Shown here: one piece after another, positions 9,277 to 18,860 of the stretch
How the letters are laid out: each line of letters starts with the position of its first letter
How positions within the stretch are numbered: the stretch's first letter is position 1
From: Yersinia massiliensis CCUG 53443
Lineage (GTDB): Bacteria; Pseudomonadota; Gammaproteobacteria; Enterobacterales; Enterobacteriaceae
Direction: 5' to 3'
Assembly: GCF_000312485.1 (NCBI RefSeq)
Contig: NZ_HE997645.1
Location: forward strand, 186,001-250,000
Length of the DNA stretch: 64,000 nt
Made by a program: the position numbers and the translations under genes
Notes under the pieces: generated by a model
Database searches by the model: none
The model's input: the letters and a program-made list of their open reading frames with translations, nothing else
Told to the model about the DNA's origin: nothing

Positions 9277-9456
9277 AATAATGGCACCAAAATTTAAATT
9301 ATGTACACATAATATTATTGATAGGGAATGGCGAAATTTATAAATCAATAAAAAACTCTAATAAATCACCTAAATCTTTCATCATAAAAAATGAGTTCAT
9401 TCTTCTCTCCATAATTATTTCAGGGGCGTCCGTGCCATTAGGTTCCTGTTTATATT

Positions 9457-9993
9457 TTATATATAGGAAATAACAAAATTGGCGGTAGTTGAAAACTCAC
9501 CGACATTGATAGCAGTGGCACTTGGGAGTTTTTCTACATAGGTAGTGAAAGTGAAGTTATTATCCCCATTTGCCAGTACTGATTGATCGACAGCAGGTGT
9601 TTCGCCATCAAACTTAATTTTACTGCCTGCATATTCAACAGCAATGCCCGCACCGGTCGCGCCCCCGTTCAAAGCCAATCGATCATTCGTACCGGTAGCG
9701 GTACCACCGTTGAAAACAATCGTTGTCGTCGTGCTAACATCAAAGGTGCAATTCTTTAGTGTGATATCGAATGTTCGAATATTTGACGTTTCGCCACTTT
9801 CAAGAACGGCCTTGCTGATTTCACCGAACTCCACCGTTTGTTGTAAATCGTTTTGAGAAACAGAACATGGGGTCTCAAGAATTCTTCCGTTAAAAGTGAC
9901 AGTACCATTATGTGTACCATAATCAGCAGCATTAGTATTAAGAGCAAAAGCCATAGTGATGGCCGATGCCAGTATAATTTTTGATAGTTTCAT
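9457..9993 (-). CDS. Major fimbrial subunit, operon 1
   Basis: A 178-residue type-1-like pilin. A signal peptide ends at ALNTNAAD. The mature protein has the usual first-strand motif GTVTFNGRILETPCSV, a second Cys in LKNCTFDV for the disulfide, Gly-rich loops and a C-terminal beta strand ending NFVISYI. It is the first gene of operon 1 and is probably the most abundant product. GGA lies about seven bases before the ATG. The upstream region (9994-11360) is long and AT-rich and separates it from a divergent PapI/FaeA-type regulator, which suggests phase-variable control, although this is inferred from context. Confidence 0.93.
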   Translation of the reverse strand: MKLSKIILASAITMAFALNTNAADYGTHNGTVTFNGRILETPCSVSQNDLQQTVEFGEISKAVLESGETSNIRTFDITLKNCTFDVSTTTTIVFNGGTATGTNDRLALNGGATGAGIAVEYAGSKIKFDGETPAVDQSVLANGDNNFTFTTYVEKLPSATAINVGEFSTTANFVISYI

Positions 9994-11360
9994 AATTTAT
10001 TCCGTATCTGTTTTAATTTAAACATGTGCTTCTTAAACACACTTAACAAGGCTCTCTTTGCAAAGCCTAATATCGCTCAATTAGAATTTCGTCCATGAAT
10101 AAAACCTCCATTCCGAATATAAAAACATTGACTTATGACAGGCTTTATCCATGCCGCCCATTATCCCGAAATACAGAAACTATTCAATACAAACGTCTGG
10201 CTAACTAATGTTTTTCGATATAACACTTCAATCATTCAAATTTAATTAGACCAATGAACTTTGTAATTTGTAATTTGCGACCATTATGATTTTCATTGTT
10301 CGTAAATTTAGAGTAATCCACCGAACGTTAATCGGATAATTCTCATGATGAATTGCGCAAACGGGATAACATGAAAAACGGAACGGTTTTAAGATGAGAT
10401 ATCTGCATTAATTTATTGTTATAAAATCACTTTATAGATATTCAACTTTGGTTGTTCGAGCACCAAAAGATGGTGTGTGAATATAAGCCAATCCGAAAGC
10501 CACTCTCCTTGGCTTCGAGTTCGCTGGCTGCATCTACCATTACCACGCATCCTGAATATACTGAAAATCAGCCTTATCGGAAATTACGGCGACGACGACG
10601 TAGAACCCCATTATCACTGGTGTGACAGGGGTGGCTAATATTCATTCTTATTACCCTAATTTAATTGAAATTCCGTTACTTCAAGATCCTGTTTACATAT
10701 GAAATTATCATGATTGATTTTTTAATATGCGATCACTTTTTTTGTCAAACCAGTTTTTATTAAGAACAGGATTGAAAAATAGAATTTTTTAGAGGCAGTT
10801 CTATATCACACAAAAATAAAAAAATATAATACGCCAATTTGACCGAAAAACCTGAAGCATTAATTTAAAAACCAATTCATATGCGACCTAAAATACCAAT
10901 AAAAAATTACATCCGCGACTATTTGTATCGTAAAATTATTTACAGATGGTGTTAAAGGCTGAATAAAATAATTTATTCGGAATTTTAGATCGTGTATAGT
11001 CTCAACTCTGGCTGCTTTGATTGTGTTGCTGGTTTATGATTTTAGCTTAACTTCATCATTGTTTCGTGACAAAAATGACTCTACATGAGGGGGCATTTAA
11101 TTAGTTAATGGGAATAATCCAGTACAGGCTATTTTGATGGCAGAGTTGACACCCCTATTTTTAGCTTCTCAGCCTCGCCTAAGAAATAATAAGGTTATTA
11201 CAATGGGGCGTTATTTTGCGTCAGAGATGTAGATGCAATCAAGATAGTCTTAGCACCCTTCTCTCATATTATCGCAGGCCAGCTAAAAAATAATTGCCGC
11301 TCTTTCACTCAAATCACTTGATTTTAATGTGACAGAATTTTCGTTCCTCTTTTCTAGATT
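9994..11360. promoter_or_regulatory. Long AT-rich control region between pilin 1 and the FaeA-like gene
   Basis: This stretch of 1.37 kb has no gene I can support. It lies between the divergent regulator and pilin genes, where pap-type systems carry Lrp sites and Dam-methylated GATC sites. GATC occurs at 10685, 10731 and 10988 and not elsewhere in the gap as I read it. The 10731 site sits in an AT-rich box (GATCACTTTTTTTG). Spacing differs from the roughly 100 bp between the two sites in pap, so the analogy is partial. Confidence 0.4.
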
Positions 11361-11624
11361 GTGATTGACATGAAAAATAATGCCAGAGAATTACAGATGC
11401 TAATTCAACTACAGAAGCTATGTTTGGCCCGTATGGAGGCAACAGGCATACTACACGCCCCTCCTCCTGAACAGTGGCCAAAGACACGAGAACTGGCTGA
11501 TTTGTGTGATGAAAATATTTATGCCGCTCGTATCTTGTTGTTAAAACTACAGAAAGAGGGGGTTGTTCATTGTACACCTCGCTCTATCGATAATTCTCTT
11601 CGGTGGTTTATTAGTTTCAAGTAG
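11361..11624 (+). CDS. PapI/FaeA-type fimbrial regulator
   Basis: An 84-87-residue winged-helix protein of the FaeA/PapI type. The middle and end match the family pattern: TRELADLCDENIYAARILLLKLQKEG as recognition helix and following turn, then a wing ending in the aromatic RWFI. These small proteins act with Lrp to set the on/off state of fimbrial promoters. Start may be GTG at 11361 or ATG at 11370; neither has a strong ribosome site. It is divergent from fimbrial operon 1 across a 1.37-kb gap, the usual arrangement of a local regulator. The N-terminus (ELQMLIQLQKLCLARME) is longer than in PapI. Good match on pattern; the target is inferred. Confidence 0.7.
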   Translation: MIDMKNNARELQMLIQLQKLCLARMEATGILHAPPPEQWPKTRELADLCDENIYAARILLLKLQKEGVVHCTPRSIDNSLRWFISFK

Positions 11625-11814
11625 ACGTTAATTTCTATTGCAACAGGCCCTTATTATTTCTTAGCATGGAAATAATACATTTTTTTATCGATAATCTTAG
11701 TACGTAAGCTCTGCCGAAGTGGTGCTCAACGAGTCCTTATCCTAACGCTCTTTTTTCTCATAAAGGCCAGTAAAACAAAAAATCGTTATACATTTTCAAT
11801 GGTGATAAAGCGTA

Positions 11815-12271
11815 TGAAAATCAATATTGCTCAGGCTTTAGTCATGTTGTTGGAAAGTTGTCGAGTAAGGCTGCGTTTGGGGTGTCAGGCGGTTTTATTG
11901 TACCAATATGGCAAGCTCTTGAAGCTTCAACAACGATAGATACTTACCATTGTCGCCACGAATCCGGCGGTGTTTTTTCAGCGTCCGAATTTAGCCTATG
12001 TGAAGATGTCCCAGCCGTGGCATTTGCGACCGCAGGGCCAGGTATTACGAATGCTCTCACAGGATTGAAAGCCGCGAATATTGATGGTTCAACTTTAGAA
12101 ACGGGCTCATTTAATTACGCAAAATCAGCGGAGTACGACAATAGCGAGAATGTCCTCGTGATTAAAGACATGCCTAAGATAGTGTCACAGTATCAGGAGC
12201 ATTTCGCTTCCCGATGGGCAATATCTGAACCCTTCAAGTTAAAAAAGCGGGCTAGTCGCTCTCCACGATAA
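11815..12271 (+). pseudogene. Chimeric pseudogene: TPP-enzyme N-terminus joined to a PLD-nuclease C-terminus
   Basis: From the ATG at 11815 the frame reads MKINIAQALVMLLESCRV, the start of a thiamine-diphosphate enzyme. It continues in another frame (from about 11865) as AAFGVSGGFIVPIW, RHESGGVFSASEF and FATAGPGITNALTGLKAA, the TPP-binding N-terminal domain of acetolactate-synthase-like enzymes, so there is a frameshift. At about 12078 the similarity changes abruptly: NIDGSTLETGSFNYAKSAE and NSENVLVIKDMPKI match the C-terminal end of Nuc-type phospholipase D endonucleases (the ETGSFN motif follows the second HKD region). The join is in frame, so a 137-residue frame remains open from 11858. 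The product is most unlikely to be functional. Confidence 0.75.
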
Positions 12272-12359
12272 TGGCCTTTTCACCCGCTTCTCGCTCATAG
12301 GCGCTTTGATTACCTTCATAAGCGCCCCATCACTTCATTACACTCAACACAAAAATGAA

Positions 12360-13520
12360 TTAATAATAGTTGATCAAAAATACAACTTTGCCATCTGCCC
12401 TACCCGGCATGGCGCTCGCTTTTGTTTGAATAAAACGCGCTACCAGCGGAACTCGTATCGTAGAACTCCCGTCTTTTGGTAACGTCACCCTTTGTTCTGC
12501 CGAAAAGTTAAAGGGTGTCGGCGTTTGGCTGCTACTTCCCGAAGCAATCTGTATACCCACGCCCGATGCCGCACCAGATACCGACGAATCGATAGCCATA
12601 ATCCCATTCGCGGCATCGATCACTTCTGTTGTGGGCGTCAAACGTACACCAATGCTGTTATTTATGGAGGAGGAAATCGTACCCGCTCCCGTATCAAAGT
12701 TCATCATCTGTGTGGTATTAGTCTGATTATAAAAACCGTGGAACGTGGGGCAATTAATCAGCGAAATTGAGGCATCAATCCAAGGCGTGCTCGAATTTAT
12801 CCCACGAAAATTGTCACGTATATCATAGGATCCCAAGTTGACATTAACATCGGGAGTCGTACAGGTCTGCGTCGAGATGGTCAGATTCCCTTGGAACGTG
12901 ACGCGGTTTAATGCAATGGGTAACCCTAAAAGTGATGGACGAGAGCTCGTGGGAGAATTCACCATATTATCGCTAGCTACTGGTAGACTTGCTGCCGAAA
13001 GAGAATAATTACCTGGCGTCAATGAGCCTATTTTAATCAATGAGATATAGCGCGAGGCTTGTTCGAAAACAACCCCCCCGCTATCTTCAGAAACCACATC
13101 TTCATCACGATACCCGAAGTTGGTAAGCGTCGCTGGCGCATGATTGTTGTAACGTGATATGGCCACCCCAATCCCAGGGATGTTGGTTTGATAGATTGCC
13201 CCAGCAAAAGGCCCTGAATTCCACCCGCTGAGAGGAAGTGGTGCTTGTTCAATCCCGACCGCCCAGTTGAATACAATACCCGGTGCATTACACGCCACTT
13301 GTACAGATGGCGCATTCCTCCATACGCCTTGATAGATAATCGTTCCTAACGGCATATCAGCACCTGCAGAGATCACCGGCGGACTTAACGGCACAGTCAG
13401 TGATGTCGAACTTGAACCTGATGCGTATCCACAGGATATTTCCGCCCAACCATTGTGACTAACCGCAGCCAACAGCACGCCCCCCAGCAAAACCACTATC
13501 TTATTGATCGAGAACTTCAT
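12360..13520 (-). CDS. Fimbrial tip adhesin, operon 2
   Basis: A 386-residue two-domain fimbrial adhesin. A signal peptide ends at GWAEIS. The N-terminal receptor domain of about 210 residues contains CGYASGSSSTSLTVPL and a Cys in VQVACNAPG. The C-terminal pilin domain begins near TISTQTCTTPDVNVNLG, has a second Cys in LINCPTF, and ends in KVVFLINYY, the chaperone-binding strand. It is the last gene of operon 2, after the usher, as in several type-1-like operons. Receptor specificity is unknown. Confidence 0.85.
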   Translation of the reverse strand: MKFSINKIVVLLGGVLLAAVSHNGWAEISCGYASGSSSTSLTVPLSPPVISAGADMPLGTIIYQGVWRNAPSVQVACNAPGIVFNWAVGIEQAPLPLSGWNSGPFAGAIYQTNIPGIGVAISRYNNHAPATLTNFGYRDEDVVSEDSGGVVFEQASRYISLIKIGSLTPGNYSLSAASLPVASDNMVNSPTSSRPSLLGLPIALNRVTFQGNLTISTQTCTTPDVNVNLGSYDIRDNFRGINSSTPWIDASISLINCPTFHGFYNQTNTTQMMNFDTGAGTISSSINNSIGVRLTPTTEVIDAANGIMAIDSSVSGAASGVGIQIASGSSSQTPTPFNFSAEQRVTLPKDGSSTIRVPLVARFIQTKASAMPGRADGKVVFLINYY

Positions 13521-13576
13521 TGGTCATTCCCCATTTTTTACTCACGTTGTATGGCTGTCGCCCTGTGCTCTTCAAC

Positions 13577-16165
13577 TTAGTTCTGAGGCACACATGTCGA
13601 GGTAAAACGCATCATTTCACTGACTTTACCGTTAGCAGTTTGCGGCGGCAGAATATAGTTGAGGTAACATTGTTGGCCTGTGTCCTCACCCCAACTGACT
13701 TGCAAGCGACCCCGTTCTTCGCTGACCCGCGCATAAATCTGCCCACCCTGACCGACAGAACCCACCACCTGATTTTTCGCGTCTAAAACTTGTGCTCCAA
13801 AAGGCACCGGTTCGCCATCTGACTGAGTGGCATTCACTAATATTGGGTACCCTTTGGTGCTTTTATATTTCACCATCACCACCGCACCAGCATTCGGGGC
13901 CACTTTCTGACTTGTCGACTCCAGCTCTACGTCATAAGAGGTGCCTTTCGGATCGATGGTAATCTCATTCATCTGGTACGCCGTCAGATACGGCACCACG
14001 GCATAGCCCCGTGAATCAATTTTCACGCCGGAGTAGCCGGATACTTCCGCGCCTTCAGCCCCTTTGGCTTCCACCACCGCAAATGTTTCGCTACTGTACG
14101 GCGTTAATGTCACACCACCGGGATGAGCGATCATGCTGCCGGAAAGCCCGATAGAGCCACTTTGATAACTGCTGCTACCGCCATAAGAGGCCATCGTGGT
14201 GGCTTTAGAACCGCGGTACTGACCGTTGACACTGCCACTGGCTCCCGAACCACCGTTGCTGTTCATGGCGGTAGCCCCATAACTGAATTGGCTTTGCTCG
14301 CCGGCACTGCCTGAGACCGACGCTTGTTCGCCCCAGTCTCCCTGACCGTTGCGGTTCATTTCCAGTCGCATTTGCGGCACGTTAGCCTGGTCATTCCGCC
14401 CTAATGGGAAGCTCATACTGAGCAGATAAGTATTCTGCATCTCGCCAAATCCGGAGCGACTACGGTTAATGCTGACGCCATAGGTCATGCTTTTATAATT
14501 ATTGCTGTAACCCATCTGATACTGCTGGTCACTGCCGTCCTTATTCCAGTAATCCTGCAAAGAACCACTGATATACATCTGACCCCAACCGTCCGGTAAT
14601 CCCTGATTGGCCGTCACGGTTAAGCGATTTTTCGCGCGATAGATACGGCTGGCATCATAGCCCTGCCGTTCAGCATCAAGGGTTTGCATCGCCGTGGAAA
14701 AATCCAGATAGCCCTGAGTCGAAAAGCGGTGTGCCGCCACACTCAAATTACTGTTGGTTTCAGCAATCACTTTGCTGTAACTGACCTGATAGCTCTGGCC
14801 ACTTTCATTGCCGCCCCGCAGACGAGTATTGGCCTGCGTCACGTCAACCGCCACCGCCCCAATCGGGGTACTGAATGCCGTCCCGACCTGTACAGCCGCG
14901 TAATCTTCACTGGCCTGCACACCGGTATAACCGGTAATGCTGTTGTTCAGACCACGCTGATAGGTTCCCTGATAAAGACCAGGGGTAAAGGAGAGTGAAT
15001 CGTTACGCACTTTACCCACTGTCAGGCTGTAGCGCTGCGAACCAGGCCGCAGTAACTGCGCCACTGCCGCAAAGGGTACCTGAAAATTCTGTGTGCTACC
15101 GTCAGCTTCACGTACCGTCACATCCAAATTACCGCCGTAACCGGTAGGATAGAGGTCATCAATGATAAATTCGCCGGGAGAAACGGTGGTTTCATACAGC
15201 ACCTGACCGCTTTGGCGCACGGTAACCAATGCATTGGTGCGCGCAATCCCGCGGACTTCTGGTGCATAGCCACGCAATGATTCAGGCAACATGCGGTCGT
15301 CGGTACTGAATTGCGCGCCGGTAAACGGCACAGTATCGAACAACTGCCCAGTCGTGTTGGATTGCCCCAACAACACGCGCCCCTTGGCTGCCGGAATATC
15401 TCGCTGCACATAACTGTTAATACTGGTGTATTTGCTATCACCCTGTTCTTGCCAGTTATACGAGCCGTTATGACGGAAATACCATGAACCGAGGTTTAAT
15501 CCGGTGTTAATCCCAGCAAAAGCTGAGTTAAATGTCTGTCCATTGGATGAGCTGCTGTAGCCATTGAGTGAATAGCCCAACATCCCTGACGTCACTCCGC
15601 TGTCCCACAAAGCCGGATTCACTGTGCCACGGGCTGTCCGAAGCAACAGCGCTTGTGGAATAGCGATATCCAGTCGTTGTTCCCCACTGTCAAAGGTCAC
15701 CTGAGCATTAGGGAGCAATGACGCCAAATCGACACAGCCCGCTTCTTTTTTTAGCGGGGCCAATGATTCAGACGGTAAAGCTTCAGTCTTGAGATTAAGA
15801 CTGGCAATGACCGATGAAGATAAGCAGGCATGGACACTTTTATCATCACGGGCCTTAAATTCCACATTCTCATTGCCAATCAGGGTATTGTTTAAATAAA
15901 TATCAGCGCGATAATTACCGGGTAGCACGCTGCCCCCTTTCGAGAAGCGGCTTAAATCAATACCGGAGCCACCGTACTCGGTATTGAGAAAGATACCGTC
16001 AAACTCAGCAGACTGGGGAGAACTAGTTTGAAGGACGTTGGTTTCCCCGTCACTATCGCTATGCTCAACAGCAAAAATAGTCGGTGATAAAAAAGCAGTA
16101 ATAAGCGCAGCCGCCACGGGCGTTAAACGACCACTACGGGAAAATGTCATTGCCGGGTGTTTCAT
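13577..16165 (-). CDS. Outer-membrane usher, operon 2
   Basis: An 862-residue FimD/PapC-type usher. The signal sequence ends near IFAVEH; the N-terminal domain has FLNTEYGGSGIDLSRFSKGG and LPGNYRADIYLN. The barrel and plug carry LRGYAPEVRGIARTNALV and VSPGEFIIDDLYPTGYGG. The C-terminal domains include GGVTLTPYSSETFAVVEAKGA and VSEERGRLQVSWGED, with the terminal Cys pair (QQCYLNY and TSTCVPQN). Length is typical. It lies between chaperone and adhesin genes with gaps of 100 and 57 bases. It is more GC-rich than the surrounding intergenic DNA. Confidence 0.95.
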   Translation of the reverse strand: MKHPAMTFSRSGRLTPVAAALITAFLSPTIFAVEHSDSDGETNVLQTSSPQSAEFDGIFLNTEYGGSGIDLSRFSKGGSVLPGNYRADIYLNNTLIGNENVEFKARDDKSVHACLSSSVIASLNLKTEALPSESLAPLKKEAGCVDLASLLPNAQVTFDSGEQRLDIAIPQALLLRTARGTVNPALWDSGVTSGMLGYSLNGYSSSSNGQTFNSAFAGINTGLNLGSWYFRHNGSYNWQEQGDSKYTSINSYVQRDIPAAKGRVLLGQSNTTGQLFDTVPFTGAQFSTDDRMLPESLRGYAPEVRGIARTNALVTVRQSGQVLYETTVSPGEFIIDDLYPTGYGGNLDVTVREADGSTQNFQVPFAAVAQLLRPGSQRYSLTVGKVRNDSLSFTPGLYQGTYQRGLNNSITGYTGVQASEDYAAVQVGTAFSTPIGAVAVDVTQANTRLRGGNESGQSYQVSYSKVIAETNSNLSVAAHRFSTQGYLDFSTAMQTLDAERQGYDASRIYRAKNRLTVTANQGLPDGWGQMYISGSLQDYWNKDGSDQQYQMGYSNNYKSMTYGVSINRSRSGFGEMQNTYLLSMSFPLGRNDQANVPQMRLEMNRNGQGDWGEQASVSGSAGEQSQFSYGATAMNSNGGSGASGSVNGQYRGSKATTMASYGGSSSYQSGSIGLSGSMIAHPGGVTLTPYSSETFAVVEAKGAEGAEVSGYSGVKIDSRGYAVVPYLTAYQMNEITIDPKGTSYDVELESTSQKVAPNAGAVVMVKYKSTKGYPILVNATQSDGEPVPFGAQVLDAKNQVVGSVGQGGQIYARVSEERGRLQVSWGEDTGQQCYLNYILPPQTANGKVSEMMRFTSTCVPQN

Positions 16166-16264
16166 TATTCAATTATTCCGTAGTGTACAGACGTATTCCG
16201 CCCCCACGAAATAGATGTGGTCATTAGCGAATGCTCTGTATGGCTGTTATCTGTTATATATAAA

Positions 16265-16984
16265 TTAAGGCTTAATGGGCTGACTCAATTTATTGAGTGC
16301 GCCATAATCATTAACAAATTCAAAATCAACGCTATTTCCGGCTGTATTACCCGGTAATAAAAAGGTCAATGAATTATTAGGACTAATCATTTGTCCTTCA
16401 ACCGGCGCGGTTTTACTGCCGGTAATACCTACTGTGACCAATGAAATATGAAACTGGGTCGGATTAGTCGCTTTGAGTCCTCCGGGGACTTTGGTCCAGA
16501 CCAAAGATTTTGCGGCATCATTGGGATTACCCACTAACCCCGTGGGACGGAAGAATAATTTAATGCGGGAGCGGAATGCCATCTGTAAATAATTCTGGTT
16601 ACTACCCGCATCTGCTTTAGCCGGTATTTCCAACACATTCAGCCAGAAAACAGATTCTTTATCTTTTGGTAAAGTATCACCGGTATAACTGATACGCAGT
16701 GTCTGACTTTTATTCGGCTCAACCCGATTGATTGGTGGCGTCAGTACAAAAGGCACTTTTAACGTTTCAGGACGGGCATTGACATCACCATTGTCAATCC
16801 AGCTTTGTAATACGACTGGCCCAGTGCCGGTGTTATTAACCTTGACCGTCACTTCTTTTTGTTTCTCCGGATAAATCACCCGCGTTCCGGTAATAACTAC
16901 ACTGGCCTGAACAGAGTATCCAGTCAATAAAATCAAGAGTAAGGTTGAGAAGGCAGTGAAAAAAAGACGGTTAATGCTGTTCAT
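16265..16984 (-). CDS. Periplasmic fimbrial chaperone, operon 2
   Basis: A 239-residue PapD-like chaperone. After a signal peptide (ending VQASVV) it has the conserved GTRVIYPEKQKEVTVKVNN in the first Ig domain, the signature FWLNVLEIPAK near residue 120, then LQMAFRSRIKLFFRP, and NPTQFHISLV in the second domain. It ends with FVNDYGALNKLSQPIKP. It follows the pilin gene after a strong hairpin that probably lowers its transcription relative to pilin. Confidence 0.95.
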   Translation of the reverse strand: MNSINRLFFTAFSTLLLILLTGYSVQASVVITGTRVIYPEKQKEVTVKVNNTGTGPVVLQSWIDNGDVNARPETLKVPFVLTPPINRVEPNKSQTLRISYTGDTLPKDKESVFWLNVLEIPAKADAGSNQNYLQMAFRSRIKLFFRPTGLVGNPNDAAKSLVWTKVPGGLKATNPTQFHISLVTVGITGSKTAPVEGQMISPNNSLTFLLPGNTAGNSVDFEFVNDYGALNKLSQPIKP

Positions 16985-17042
16985 AACAACCTCGACACTT
17001 AATCAAAGAGTGCATATCTTAATTCTAGCGCTTGCCATCAAA

Positions 17043-17062
17043 AAGGGCAGATATCTGCCCTT
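17043..17062 (-). terminator. Hairpin between pilin and chaperone of operon 2
   Basis: AAGGGCAGATATCTGCCCTT is a perfect palindrome. Read on the minus strand it is followed by TTTGATGG, so with its last bases it makes a five-T run. Placed between the first and second genes of the operon, it fits a partial terminator that gives more pilin than assembly proteins. Confidence 0.75.
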
Positions 17063-17089
17063 ATATATTTCTACGTGGCTCGTTAATAC

Positions 17090-17632
17090 TTATTTGTACT
17101 GGATAGAATAAACCACGTTGCTGACTACAGTACCGGGAGTGGTTGCGCCATCAGCATAATATTGAACCGCATACGGCAATGAAGCAGAGCCTGTAGAAGC
17201 ATCAATATACGTGGTGCTGGTCGTCTGATTGCTGTTGCCTGCTTTAATTGGTGTCATGGCGTTAGAAGCATCCAGAAGCTCTAAGCTAACCAGACCCGCA
17301 GTACCGCTCACGTTCTTCAGGTGGCCAGTAACCACATCGACACTCGGACCCGCTTCAAAGAAAGCAGAAACTGTTTTCAGCGTGCCAGTACAATTGCTCA
17401 GCGCCATGCTAAAACCGGTGTTGCCAGCAACCTGATTAGCAGAAGTCAATTGGCTGGTACCCACAGTTGGCAGTACAACTGTTGCATCTGCACCCTGGCC
17501 GTCGACAGAAACATCACAAGTAGAAGCGGTCAGTTCACCGTTAAAAGTAATGGTACCGGTAGAAGCGGCTTGAGCAGCGTTAACACCAGCGAATGCAGCA
17601 ACGATTGAGGCAATAATAGCTAACTTTTTCAT
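17090..17632 (-). CDS. Major fimbrial subunit, operon 2
   Basis: A 180-residue type-1-like pilin. The signal peptide ends AAQAAST. The mature part starts with GTITFNGELTASTCDVSVDG (first Cys of the disulfide) and has the second Cys in LSNCTG. It ends SNVVYSIQYK, the chaperone-binding strand. It is the first gene of operon 2, with GGA eight bases before the ATG on the minus strand and the hairpin at 17043-17062 downstream. High Ala, Thr and Ser content is typical of abundant pilins. Confidence 0.94.
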   Translation of the reverse strand: MKKLAIIASIVAAFAGVNAAQAASTGTITFNGELTASTCDVSVDGQGADATVVLPTVGTSQLTSANQVAGNTGFSMALSNCTGTLKTVSAFFEAGPSVDVVTGHLKNVSGTAGLVSLELLDASNAMTPIKAGNSNQTTSTTYIDASTGSASLPYAVQYYADGATTPGTVVSNVVYSIQYK

Positions 17633-18860
17633 TTAAATTTCCAATTAGTAATAGATGTATGAGTTAAATAACTCAGTACTGATGTTTGTTCATTCGATTG
17701 TGGTAATGCCACAAGAATCCATTAGATATTTATCGCTGCTGGGCAATAAGAACAGTTAATGAGTTCTTTCAAAAACCCAGTAAATTTAGAAAATAAATAT
17801 ATGTATTGGGTAGCGAAATGACATCTTAAATATCTTTTATAGTAGGAGTAAAGCGAGGCTTTAATATTCACAATTTCCGTACTGTATATAAACCACCTTG
17901 GAATCCCTGAAACATCCTATTCACTGTACTCGCTGGCTATGAATTGAAGTATACACGATCAATTCATCTGGTAAATACCGATATTACAGATCAATGACCT
18001 GCAATCAATATTAATTCAAAGGATATTATTCTAAATTAGTCCTGCCAGAAGGTTTTTTAGATCGTACGAACACAAAAAGGTAATCGTAAATATTGGTTTA
18101 GATCATTTTGGTAGCTTATTATGTTTTAAATTTAAAACTTAAATTAATCCTTTTCCATATAACAACAAGAATAATCTTATTATTCCGACGATTAACACTA
18201 CAAATTAAAATAAAACTCCTACTCAAATGTAGGAATTGGATCATTATTTGATCTTTTTTTAAAAAAATCCGCCTATATTTTTTATACTTATTTTCTATCA
18301 AAGACAAACTAACACAATGATTATTAATAAGTTAATTAACACCACAGTGTCAGAATTCATCTTAGGAAACTTTTGAATGTAAAGAACCGAGCACAAGCCA
18401 TCCTGAATAGATAACTTCCCCTCTTACGCAGCCAATATAACTTTATAAGTTATTGTTTGCGGGGTAAAACACCATAAATTACATAATAATCATTTTTAAG
18501 CGCTAGAGTATTATCCTTAATTTATTAAAAACCCCACTTATTGATAATGATTATTATTAATAAATGGAGGCGATGATTATTATTAACAAATGAGCATCGA
18601 ATAGTATAAATAAGGATAACAAAAAGACAGAATGTAAAATACGGGATTTATCTTGATACCTTTTCACTTAATATACGTTAAATCTCATTCCGTGATATGG
18701 GCTTTCGGCTGAGATTAATCATGACCCTGAGGGTATACCGAGACCACTTATCAAACAGAATACATCCTACGCATGGCCTATATTAGGCAGGCTACTATCC
18801 GCTGAGCGTAATGAACGAACTAGTTGCAAATATTGATTCGATTGTAGTGCTATAAAATTA
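17633..18860. other. AT-rich gap upstream of operon 2, no gene seen
   Basis: About 1.2 kb of very AT-rich sequence lies between the start of operon 2 and the end of tauC. No supported gene is present. It should contain the operon 2 promoter near its left end. It also holds a Fur-box-like element at 18543-18561. The usual tauD gene is not found here. Confidence 0.6.
18543..18561. promoter_or_regulatory. Fur-box-like sequence
   Basis: GATAATGATTATTATTAAT matches the 19-base Fur consensus at 15 positions by my count. A second, weaker copy-like stretch (GATGATTATTATTAAC) follows at 18572. Neither is next to an obvious iron gene: the nearest plausible target is fimbrial operon 2, some 900 bases away. 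AT-rich DNA can give such matches by chance. Confidence 0.35.

Noticed and set aside
10660-11000. A fim-type invertible promoter element
   Set aside because: I saw no pair of short inverted repeats at the right spacing and no FimB/FimE-type recombinase gene in the window.
18119-18307. Minus-strand frame of 62 residues in the AT-rich gap
   Set aside because: Composition (Ile, Lys, Asn, Arg) is what random AT-rich DNA gives, with no ribosome site or family match.
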